Shown piece after piece: positions 10,384-20,560 of a stretch of 64,000 bases of DNA; the stretch's first letter is position 1, and each line of letters opens with the position of its first letter. Below the pieces are notes generated by a model that was not told where the DNA came from, ran no database searches, and saw only the letters and a list, made by a program, of their open reading frames with translations. The DNA is taken from the NCBI RefSeq assembly GCF_000733855.1, contig NZ_JPOJ01000001.1, forward strand, positions 3,985,001 through 4,049,000, read 5' to 3'. Origin of the DNA: Methylomicrobium agile. GTDB taxonomy: Bacteria; Pseudomonadota; Gammaproteobacteria; Methylococcales; Methylomonadaceae. The position numbers and the translations under genes are program-made.

Positions 10384-13300
10384 GTCTTAATCCCTTCTTT
10401 ATAAGGTCTGTTATTCAAATTTATAATTGGAGTACAACAATGAGCAACAATAATGTCTTAATCCCTTCTTTATAAGGTCTGTTATTCAAATGATCAGTTC
10501 CTCGAAGCGTGTCCGACCTATGTGGTCTTAATCCCTTCTTTATAAGGTCTGTTATTCAAATAGAGCAATCTTAGGAGGATAACATGAAGGTACACGTCTT
10601 AATCCCTTCTTTATAAGGTCTGTTATTCAAATGTCTTTAACGACGTGATGAAACAGGAGGAGCTCCGTCTTAATCCCTTCTTTATAAGGTCTGTTATTCA
10701 AATCCACTACCAGGTAGCAGGCTGCCAAGGGAACATGTCTTAATCCCTTCTTTATAAGGTCTGTTATTCAAATCCAAGGGAACATGTACTACCGGTACGT
10801 TAAGTACAGTCTTAATCCCTTCTTTATAAGGTCTGTTATTCAAATCCAAGGGAACATGTACTACCGGTACGTTAAGTACAGTCTTAATCCCTTCTTTATA
10901 AGGTCTGTTATTCAAATCCACTACCAGGTGGCTGGCTATCAGGGAAACCTGTCTTAATCCCTTCTTTATAAGGTCTGTTATTCAAATGAATAGCCCAAGG
11001 ATGGGCTAGTCCGATGAACTTAGTCTTAATCCCTTCTTTATAAGGTCTGTTATTCAAATTGGCTATCAGGGAAACCTGTACTACCGGTTCGTGTCTTAAT
11101 CCCTTCTTTATAAGGTCTGTTATTCAAATTCGTAAAGTACACGGACACCACCGTGTACTGCGAGTCTTAATCCCTTCTTTATAAGGTCTGTTATTCAAAT
11201 TTTCAGGAGAAAGATCATGTTAGAAGTATTGTTTTACAGTCTTAATCCCTTCTTTATAAGGTCTGTTATTCAAATAATGAAATATGCTCATATTCTCTCC
11301 CGATTATACAAGTCTTAATCCCTTCTTTATAAGGTCTGTTATTCAAATGGCTATTCCGATGAACTAGTACTGGTAGCCAGTAGTCTTAATCCCTTCTTTA
11401 TAAGGTCTGTTATTCAAATCGGGTACCAGGGCAACATGTATTACAGATTCGTAAGTCTTAATCCCTTCTTTATAAGGTCTGTTATTCAAATAGCAGAACG
11501 AGGAGAAGTACTACGATGAGTACTTGTCTTAATCCCTTCTTTATAAGGTCTGTTATTCAAATACTTGGAGGAGTTCTACTCCTCCATTGACTAGCTAGGT
11601 CTTAATCCCTTCTTTATAAGGTCTGTTATTCAAATCTTAAGCAAGCGGTAACTAAAGTAAAACAACTGTCTTAATCCCTTCTTTATAAGGTCTGTTATTC
11701 AAATTACAGCTCGGAGCAGTTGCTCCAGATGGTGTAGTCTTAATCCCTTCTTTATAAGGTCTGTTATTCAAATACCTTCAACATCGAGGGCAGCTCAAAC
11801 GATTATAGGTCTTAATCCCTTCTTTATAAGGTCTGTTATTCAAATACTACTCCTCCATTGACTAGCCTAGCTAGCCTAGGTCTTAATCCCTTCTTTATAA
11901 GGTCTGTTATTCAAATCAATAATCAAAGAGGCCACTACCAAGTTGCCGGCCGTCTTAATCCCTTCTTTATAAGGTCTGTTATTCAAATGCCACCGAGGAG
12001 GAGGCTCTGGACTTCATTGAAAAGTCTTAATCCCTTCTTTATAAGGTCTGTTATTCAAATGGTATAAATGGGACATGCTGACTGGTTTGATAAAGGTCTT
12101 AATCCCTTCTTTATAAGGTCTGTTATTCAAATCGTGTACATCTGGCTGAATGGTGCACCTCACCGTAGTCTTAATCCCTTCTTTATAAGGTCTGTTATTC
12201 AAATTGTATAATGTCGGGCGACTTGTTCCTCACGACACGTGTCTTAATCCCTTCTTTATAAGGTCTGTTATTCAAATAGGAGGAGAATGTATTATTCGCA
12301 AATAAGGAGTTGTCTTAATCCCTTCTTTATAAGGTCTGTTATTCAAATGACCTTGTAGACACTAATATTCCCGCCGTTGTTGGTCTTAATCCCTTCTTTA
12401 TAAGGTCTGTTATTCAAATAGTTTTGAACATGATTATCAATGCGATGGCTGATAGTCTTAATCCCTTCTTTATAAGGTCTGTTATTCAAATCATATCTGG
12501 CTGAACCATACACCTCACCGTATGAGTCTTAATCCCTTCTTTATAAGGTCTGTTATTCAAATAGGCTACCAGGGAAACATGTACGTTCGGCACGTCCGTC
12601 TTAATCCCTTCTTTATAAGGTCTGTTATTCAAATAGGAGGCCCTGGCGTATATTGATAAACATGAGGAGTCTTAATCCCTTCTTTATAAGGTCTGTTATT
12701 CAAATCAACATTCAAAGAGAACACTACCAAGTTACCGGGGTCTTAATCCCTTCTTTATAAGGTCTGTTATTCAAATCAACATTCAAAGAGAACACTACCA
12801 AGTTACCGGGGTCTTAATCCCTTCTTTATAAGGTCTGTTATTCAAATGGTCACCAGGGAAACATGTACTACAGATTCGTTCGTCTTAATCCCTTCTTTAT
12901 AAGGTCTGTTATTCAAATGTAAAAAAATCGACCTACTCGACACCAATATTGTCTTAATCCCTTCTTTATAAGGTCTGTTATTCAAATGACATCAAGGCAA
13001 CATGTCCTACAGACTTGTCCGGGTCTTAATCCCTTCTTTATAAGGTCTGTTATTCAAATTTTTAAACATGGTAGACAATGCATTGACTGATATGTCTTAA
13101 TCCCTTCTTTATAAGGTCTGTTATTCAAATGATCTGATCGATACCAATATCCCATCCATCGTCGTCTTAATCCCTTCTTTATAAGGTCTGTTATTCAAAT
13201 ATTGCATGAGCTGGAAACGGTTCAACGCGCTGGCGTCTTAATCCCTTCTTTATAAGGTCTGTTATTCAAATACCGATACAACGGTGTATTGTGACGAATC

Positions 13301-16300
13301 TTTAGGTCTTAATCCCTTCTTTATAAGGTCTGTTATTCAAATCGTGGGCTATGGTGTTGAGTTACTCTTGATCGAGGTCTTAATCCCTTCTTTATAAGGT
13401 CTGTTATTCAAATGGCTACCAGGGCAACATGTCTTACCGGTACGTCAAGGTCTTAATCCCTTCTTTATAAGGTCTGTTATTCAAATTAGGCTATCAAGGA
13501 AACATGTCTTATAGACATGTCTTAATCCCTTCTTTATAAGGTCTGTTATTCAAATATGAACTAGTTACTGGTAACCCAGTAAGGTACTCGTCTTAATCCC
13601 TTCTTTATAAGGTCTGTTATTCAAATAATGGCTATCAACAAAAATACCATCGTAACCCTGCGTCTTAATCCCTTCTTTATAAGGTCTGTTATTCAAATTT
13701 GCGGAGAAGCTAACTTTTGTTGGTCTGAGAAGTGTCTTAATCCCTTCTTTATAAGGTCTGTTATTCAAATGTTGAATCGATGGAACCCGGTTTCAGGGAC
13801 TACGTCTTAATCCCTTCTTTATAAGGTCTGTTATTCAAATTTGAATAACATTCTAATTGGAGTAAGAAAAATGAGTCTTAATCCCTTCTTTATAAGGTCT
13901 GTTATTCAAATGAACTCTGCCGCCAATTTAGTAAAGGGCAGGGGGTCTTAATCCCTTCTTTATAAGGTCTGTTATTCAAATCTAACGTAATGGCTGATAG
14001 GGGGGGTTGATAACCCGTCTTAATCCCTTCTTTATAAGGTCTGTTATTCAAATTTATCGGCACGTCCGTTATAACGATACAACCGTGTCTTAATCCCTTC
14101 TTTATAAGGTCTGTTATTCAAATGGATTCTTGAACTAACTAACTAATAGGTGGCGTCTTAATCCCTTCTTTATAAGGTCTGTTATTCAAATCTGAACAAG
14201 CGCGCAAGAATGTCAAAAATCGCTTGGTCTTAATCCCTTCTTTATAAGGTCTGTTATTCAAATTGAGCGTAGACGCATTGTGTGTAATGTCAAATCAAGT
14301 CTTAATCCCTTCTTTATAAGGTCTGTTATTCAAATCTTAATAAAGAGCTGTATATATATGATGAGAATGGTCTTAATCCCTTCTTTATAAGGTCTGTTAT
14401 TCAAATTTTATGATAGTGATAAGTCAACGCTCATCATAAAGGTCTTAATCCCTTCTTTATAAGGTCTGTTATTCAAATTATACTATACTAAAAGATTCTC
14501 AGTAACTAGAGTCTTAATCCCTTCTTTATAAGGTCTGTTATTCAAATGCCTGGGCGATGAAGACCTCATCGACGTGATTAAGTCTTAATCCCTTCTTTAT
14601 AAGGTCTGTTATTCAAATAGTCGCTGAATCCGCATTGCGCGCCGAATTACTGTCTTAATCCCTTCTTTATAAGGTCTGTTATTCAAATTTGCCAATAGGA
14701 AGAAGCTTATTATGAACATGAAAGTCTTAATCCCTTCTTTATAAGGTCTGTTATTCAAATTATGTAGCGGAAAGACTATGGTCGCAATTTCAAGGGTCTT
14801 AATCCCTTCTTTATAAGGTCTGTTATTCAAATGTTTAATTAGAGGTATTATGATCACACTAACTGAGTCTTAATCCCTTCTTTATAAGGTCTGTTATTCA
14901 AATAACGCCCTGCAGGAGGGCCTAACCTTCAATGTAGGTCTTAATCCCTTCTTTATAAGGTCTGTTATTCAAATGTAAAGGCTAACTTACTAATCGAGCA
15001 GAGATTTGTCTTAATCCCTTCTTTATAAGGTCTGTTATTCAAATTCAAGGTGAGCAGCAGTTAGGATATCTAAAGACTGTCTTAATCCCTTCTTTATAAG
15101 GTCTGTTATTCAAATCCATCAAGGAAACCTGTATTACAGGTTTGTTCGAGTCTTAATCCCTTCTTTATAAGGTCTGTTATTCAAATAAGCTGGCTTCAAA
15201 GACTTTGCCTTATCAACCTATGTCTTAATCCCTTCTTTATAAGGTCTGTTATTCAAATGAAGTTTTTCCGCTGCATAGATGAAGTGCCCATAGTCTTAAT
15301 CCCTTCTTTATAAGGTCTGTTATTCAAATAAACGGAAATATCAAAGTCTCTATGCTGCAGGGGTCTTAATCCCTTCTTTATAAGGTCTGTTATTCAAATT
15401 CCTATCGCATAAAGTCTACAATGATGTGCTGTCTTAATCCCTTCTTTATAAGGTCTGTTATTCAAATGATTTCTTATCCAACGTAACACTGGTTCATAGC
15501 AGTCTTAATCCCTTCTTTATAAGGTCTGTTATTCAAATTTAATTGCCCTTATCCATTCATTAACTGATAAACTGTCTTAATCCCTTCTTTATAAAGTCTG
15601 TTATTCAAATTAAAAGATTCTCAGTAATTAGAACTATAGACAATGGTCTTAATCCCTTCTTTATAAGGTCTGTTATTCAAATAACGATGTAACGCAGAAT
15701 GTAGAGCTGATTCAATCGTCTTAATCCCTTCTTTATAAGGTCTGTTATTCAAATATACCCTTCAACGTAGAAGGCAGCCCAAATGATTGTCTTAATCCCT
15801 TCTTTATAAGGTCTGTTATTCAAATGTTCGGTACACCGACACTACGGTGTACATGGACGGTCTTAATCCCTTCTTTATAAGGTCTGTTATTCAAATTAGG
15901 TCATGGGAAAAATTATGGGAGGAACTAAAAGTCTTAATCCCTTCTTTATAAGGTCTGTTATTCAAATGGGTTTGAGAACATCACTCAAGCTAATGGCAGT
16001 TGTCTTAATCCCTTCTTTATAAGGTCTGTTATTCAAATAAGGCTCTACAAATGACTACAGAGTGGAAAAGGAGTCTTAATCCCTTCTTTATAAGGTCTGT
16101 TATTCAAATACATTTGGCTAAATGGCTCTTCGGAGCGCTTGAGCGTCTTAATCCCTTCTTTATAAGGTCTGTTATTCAAATTCATATATCAAACAACTAT
16201 ATCCCAATGATGAGGTCTTAATCCCTTCTTTATAAGGTCTGTTATTCAAATTCTCAGGCTCTATGGAACGGCTAAGCTTCAAGAAGTCTTAATCCCTTCT

Positions 16301-17254
16301 TTATAAGGTCTGTTATTCAAATCTAGAGTCACGGCGAAAAGGTTAGAAGAATTTCAGTCTTAATCCCTTCTTTATAAGGTCTGTTATTCAAATGGATTAT
16401 TGAACTAAACTTAAAACCGACTATCTTAGTCTTAATCCCTTCTTTATAAGGTCTGTTATTCAAATGTCATGTTAGAGAAAGAAGAAGAAGCTAAACGAAG
16501 TCTTAATCCCTTCTTTATAAGGTCTGTTATTCAAATGGATTTGAACCTTAAATTCTTTTATAAAAAATTGTGTCTTAATCCCTTCTTTATAAGGTCTGTT
16601 ATTCAAATGAATACATGAATCAAAAATTGATGAGCCACATTCTGTCTTAATCCCTTCTTTATAAGGTCTGTTATTCAAATACTTACTTTTGAGAGGGATC
16701 ATCTATGGAGATTTTGTCTTAATCCCTTCTTTATAAGGTCTGTTATTCAAATTAAAGATATGAACAAATACAACGCAACGATCGAAAGTCTTAATCCCTT
16801 CTTTATAAGGTCTGTTATTCAAATTCACAAAGCCCAAAAGCTCGCATCTGACGCACTCGTCTTAATCCCTTCTTTATAAGGTCTGTTATTCAAATCTATC
16901 ATGTTATTTCACATTGAAACTTTAGGTGAGTCTTAATCCCTTCTTTATAAGGTCTGTTATTCAAATAGACGTTAGTGAATTTATTGACAATGACGCTTTG
17001 TCTTAATCCCTTCTTTATAAGGTCTGTTATTCAAATATGAAAATGACAAAGATGTTAGTGAATTTATTGACAGTCTTAATCCCTTCTTTATAAGGTCTGT
17101 TATTCAAATTAGAGTGCGCTAATCACTAGCGCACTCTTTACGCTGTGTCTTAATCCCTTCTTTATAAGGTCTGTTATTCAAATTTCGAACATATTAAAAG
17201 ACAATACGACTATTTAGGTCTTAATCCCTTCTTTATAAGGTCTGTTATTCAAAT
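10384..17254 (-). CRISPR. Type III-B CRISPR array, 97 repeats / 96 spacers
   Basis: The 37-bp repeat reads on the + strand as GTCTTAATCCCTTC ... GGTCTGTTATTCAAAT. I counted 97 copies by hand, spaced 68-75 bases, with spacers of about 31-38 bases. Every copy I read is identical except the one at 15574, which has G to A at repeat position 22. On the minus strand the repeat contains a short stem, CCTT-ATAAAG-AAGG, followed by G and an 8-base tail ATTAAGAC. Cas6 cutting at the stem base would leave exactly that 8-nt 5' handle, so transcription is leftwards, from the cas side. The last repeat ends 73 bases from card1. Two spacers are exact duplicates in tandem (10774/10846 and 12706/12777). Many spacers form families of diverged homologues (see findings). 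Confidence 0.99.
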
Positions 17255-17327
17255 AGCTCGTTCATACTCTCCTCTATTTTTCAGATGGTTACAGATAGGG
17301 TTGCCAAGATTTTTCATATTTGAAAAG
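17255..17327 (-). promoter_or_regulatory. Probable CRISPR leader between card1 and the array
   Basis: A 73-base A/T-rich gap separates the card1 stop codon from the first-transcribed repeat. By array orientation this should hold the leader. I see no clear -35/-10 pair, so the array may be read through from the cas operon. A GAGGAGAG ribosome-binding-like sequence is followed by ATG AAC GAG CTA TTT GAA TAA, which runs into the first repeat. Confidence 0.5.
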
Positions 17328-18467
17328 TTAACCGTTGGGACTGAGCCATTTTTTCAGTTGCTGCTGTAAATTCTTCAGCTCGGAAAGACTACAAAGCGTA
17401 ATGTTCAGTTCTTTTGCACGGGCACGGCTGCTTTTGTCCAGCGTATTGAAACTGATCAGCATGGCCTTGCCCTGCAGGCCGCCCATCAAATCTCGCAGGC
17501 TGTCGAGTTTATACAATACATCCGCGCCTTGCGTCGAGTCCCTATAGCTTTTGGTTTTGCATTCGATTAAATGCAGCCGGTTAGCTTTGATCAGGCCGAT
17601 GTCGATTTCGTTCTTTACGGCTGTTTTTCCGGCAGGGTGCCGGCTTATCGTAATGTTACAGGCAATATCCTGGATGCCCGAAGCTTTCTTCAGCCCCAAG
17701 CATTCCGCATAGGCGAACATTTCCAGCCAGCCGCCGTTGGCGGTAAAGCGGGCCTGCGCATCAACGAATTTCAGGGAATGGCCGTTGATCCTGCATAATC
17801 CCGCTTGCTCGAATAAATCCAGCAGCTCCCAGAGATGAGGTCGGGATTGAGGGCCAGAGTCGATTTCGACAGTCAATTGAGGGTTATCCGCATTCAGCGC
17901 CAGATAATTCAGCGTACTCAATTCGGACGCATAGCGATCGATGTCGGCGATCAGTTGGCGCGTCAGCCGGCGAATGGGTTCGGCAACGCCGGCAGGTTCC
18001 GGAATTTCGACTTTTTCGGCGCCATAGGCCATCAGATAATCCTTCAGTCTCAAGCAGTCGGCCAGGTCCTGCGCGGGTTTGCCGGGCGACAGCCAAAGCA
18101 GCCGGTCCTGTTCCGGATGAATGTAATAAATGGGCAGTTCGCAACTGCGGAAGGCTTCGTAAGCGGCAATGCTCATCAGTTTGGTGCCGCCGGTCGCATT
18201 GAGGGCGATGCCGCCGTCCGGATATTGCGCAAGCAGGTCGAGTATCCGGTCGCTGATGTGTTCCGCATCCCAGGGGTTGTCGATCGTACAACGTTCGATA
18301 CGGATGCCGCGCGGCTTGAAGATGTTTTCGAGCGCCTGGCTGCGCTCGGTCATATCGGGGCTGACCAGCATCACGACTTTCTGCGGACGCAAGCTGTCGT
18401 CTAGGATCGGCGTAATGTTGGGTATCGGCTGCGCCGATACCAGGATCAGGTGAGTGCTGATAGTCAT
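17328..18467 (-). CDS. card1: CARF-nuclease effector Card1/Can2 (DUF1887 type)
   Basis: 379 residues. An N-terminal CARF domain (about 1-145) carries the ligand-loop motif NATGGTKLMS at 90-99, which binds cyclic tetra-adenylate in this family. The C-terminal PD-(D/E)XK nuclease domain shows Glu249 (GGWLE), Asp289 (NEID) and Glu302-x-Lys304 (IECKTK), a full catalytic set. Characterised Card1/Can2 enzymes nick DNA and cut single-stranded DNA/RNA when activated, causing dormancy that slows phage. The length matches Treponema Card1. It overlaps the cad1 stop by 4 bases (ATGA), so both are made from the same transcript. It is the last gene before the array. Confidence 0.9.
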   Translation of the reverse strand: MTISTHLILVSAQPIPNITPILDDSLRPQKVVMLVSPDMTERSQALENIFKPRGIRIERCTIDNPWDAEHISDRILDLLAQYPDGGIALNATGGTKLMSIAAYEAFRSCELPIYYIHPEQDRLLWLSPGKPAQDLADCLRLKDYLMAYGAEKVEIPEPAGVAEPIRRLTRQLIADIDRYASELSTLNYLALNADNPQLTVEIDSGPQSRPHLWELLDLFEQAGLCRINGHSLKFVDAQARFTANGGWLEMFAYAECLGLKKASGIQDIACNITISRHPAGKTAVKNEIDIGLIKANRLHLIECKTKSYRDSTQGADVLYKLDSLRDLMGGLQGKAMLISFNTLDKSSRARAKELNITLCSLSELKNLQQQLKKWLSPNG

Positions 18468-20551
18468 GGGTTCTCAGTAAGCTGGATGTAGAGTTGAGCG
18501 TCAATGCGCTTGAGCAGTTTTTCCTTGTGCTGGGCGCTAAGAAAGCTGTGGACGAAACCTTGCTTGATCATCGCCAGCACATCCCATTGGCTGAGCCGGT
18601 AACCGGACATGGCCGCCGCGGCGAGATATTCGTCCGCCAGGCTGGTGCGGCTGATGCCGGGGTTGTCGGTGCACAGGGTCAACGGCAGCCCTTTGCGCCA
18701 AAGTTCCATCAACGGATACGGCGGACAATCCCGGCTTTCGGAATAGCGCGGGTCATGAAAGCCGACAACTTCGCGGTTGGAAGTGGGGCACAGTTCCAGG
18801 CAGATGCTGCGGTCCCGGAAACGTTGCGCGAGTTTGTCGTTGTCGTTCAGAGTCAAACCGTGGCCAATGCGATCGGCATGCAGATGATAAGTTGCCTGCC
18901 AGATGGATTCGGCGGCTTCGCCTTCGCCGGCGTGAATGGTGATCGGCAAACATTCCGCAAAAGCGGGGTTGAAAAGATGCGCGATAGCCTCCGGTTGAGT
19001 TTGTTGTTCGTCGCCGGCCAAATCCAGCCCGGCGATGAAATCGGGCAGTCGCCGCTTGGCGATAACGGCTTGACGGATGGTATCCGCAAGTTCGATTTCC
19101 TTGGCGCGGCGATCGGCGATGATGATAAAGCGAAAGCAAGGTTTTTTTTCTGTCGGCAAACTTGTCAGGCTGTCATTCAAGGCCTGATGGAACGACTCGA
19201 GAAATGCCAGGCTGTCGCCGTATTTTTGCGGGCTGCCGCGCAGCTCGATATAAGCCAGTCCTTCGGCAACGGCCTGATCGACCACGGCCTGCGCGTAAGG
19301 CGCAATCGCGGCGGGATGACCGAGCAAGGCCGAGCCGGTCAATTCGCCGGGACGTTCGTAAGCGGCAAAGCCTTTTTCGTGCCGTTGTTTCAGCCCGATG
19401 CGCGGCTCGGTAACGTACCAGAGATTGTGCTGTAATTGCTGATCGCTGGAGTGAAGCAACAAGGCGGCTGTCCGATGGCTGCGCGTGCCGTTGGCTTTCA
19501 GGGATACGGGCCAATCCCAGGCCCATGTTTCCGCTTGCAGCAGCGGCTGGCAATCCTGAAGCGCTTGCCGCTGTTCCGGCTCGGTCAGATTTCGCCAAAT
19601 CGCCTGAGCGACATGGCGCTGGGCATTCAGATCCAGGCAGCCGCCGAGGTGGCGGTGTAAATCGGCCTTAGGCAGAGCGGTTAACCAATCCCGATGGTTT
19701 TCGGTCAGACGGGAATTACGCAGTTGATCGATTCGGCGAGGAGGCAAGCGATACAGGCTACGCCAGTTTTCGTGCGTTTCATCGCGGCTGATGTCCTGCA
19801 GGTAGTTGCCGAACAGGCGGCTGCTGGCTTTTTCGCGCTTGGACAGTTCCTGGCCGAGGCTCGCGCCGCTATCGGCAAAAGTGGCGATTTGACCGGCCTC
19901 GGGCAACGGAAGCGGATAGTCTTCGGTTTTGATGGGCTCAGCCGCATCGACTTTGATATCCAGCAGGTCGCTACGGACGGTCTGGCCGGCAACCAAGGGC
20001 GTCACCAGCGCGGCCCACTCCGGGGGCAGCGGCTGGGTAAACACCGACGGCAGCGCCTCGCGAAACTCCTTCGGCAACCCATCGGCGCTGATCACATGCA
20101 GCAATGCCTGACAGCCCAGCAAGCTGCCGGCCCATTGCATATCCGCGCTCATCGTTTTCCGCCCGCCGGCAAGCGACAGCACGACCTGGCCGCCGCCGCT
20201 GTGGTGATGCGCCTTGAGGCAGGCGCGCACGATCAATTCGCGAATGGCGGCGCATTCCTGCTGCGTGGCAAGCTGGTCGGTGCTTTCTGCCCGCCACACT
20301 CTAAGAATGGGCGAGCGCGGCCAGCAGGCAATCCACGCTTTCAGGGAATCGAGGCTTCTTTGCGTGCCCTGGGTCGTACAGACCCAGATCTCGTCTGGCT
20401 CGGCAAGCCTATATTGTGCTCTAAGGCCTAACAGTTTTTCACGTTGGGGATGATGGTGGTAGAGCGGGAATTTCCCGGGGGCCAGAAAGGCGTAGACTTC
20501 CGGAACGACGGCCCAACTGGCGCCGAGGGTACAGAGGAGAATGTTACGCAT
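18464..20551 (-). CDS. cad1: CRISPR-associated adenosine deaminase Cad1 (CARF-ADA fusion)
   Basis: 695 residues. The CARF domain (about 1-200) has the loop SLAGGRKTMS at 126-135. A linker of about 90 residues leads to an adenosine-deaminase domain (about 290-690) with the metal-binding HxH at His299/His301 (ADLHRHLGG), His540-Ala-Gly-Glu543 (TIHAGEGE), His564 (DRIGHGL) and Asp629 in LTLCTDNPGIS. Known Cad1 proteins bind cyclic oligoadenylate made by Cas10 and then deaminate ATP to ITP, halting growth of infected cells. Here the canonical TDDP motif reads TDNP; whether this matters is unclear. The gene begins 9 bases after csx16 and overlaps card1. Confidence 0.9.
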   Translation of the reverse strand: MRNILLCTLGASWAVVPEVYAFLAPGKFPLYHHHPQREKLLGLRAQYRLAEPDEIWVCTTQGTQRSLDSLKAWIACWPRSPILRVWRAESTDQLATQQECAAIRELIVRACLKAHHHSGGGQVVLSLAGGRKTMSADMQWAGSLLGCQALLHVISADGLPKEFREALPSVFTQPLPPEWAALVTPLVAGQTVRSDLLDIKVDAAEPIKTEDYPLPLPEAGQIATFADSGASLGQELSKREKASSRLFGNYLQDISRDETHENWRSLYRLPPRRIDQLRNSRLTENHRDWLTALPKADLHRHLGGCLDLNAQRHVAQAIWRNLTEPEQRQALQDCQPLLQAETWAWDWPVSLKANGTRSHRTAALLLHSSDQQLQHNLWYVTEPRIGLKQRHEKGFAAYERPGELTGSALLGHPAAIAPYAQAVVDQAVAEGLAYIELRGSPQKYGDSLAFLESFHQALNDSLTSLPTEKKPCFRFIIIADRRAKEIELADTIRQAVIAKRRLPDFIAGLDLAGDEQQTQPEAIAHLFNPAFAECLPITIHAGEGEAAESIWQATYHLHADRIGHGLTLNDNDKLAQRFRDRSICLELCPTSNREVVGFHDPRYSESRDCPPYPLMELWRKGLPLTLCTDNPGISRTSLADEYLAAAAMSGYRLSQWDVLAMIKQGFVHSFLSAQHKEKLLKRIDAQLYIQLTENP

Positions 20552-20560
20552 GGTTTTTTC

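Noticed and set aside
10694-16702. Short open frames with repeated LNNRPYKEGIKT or LNPFFIRSVIQ
   Set aside because: These are translations of the CRISPR repeat, not genes.
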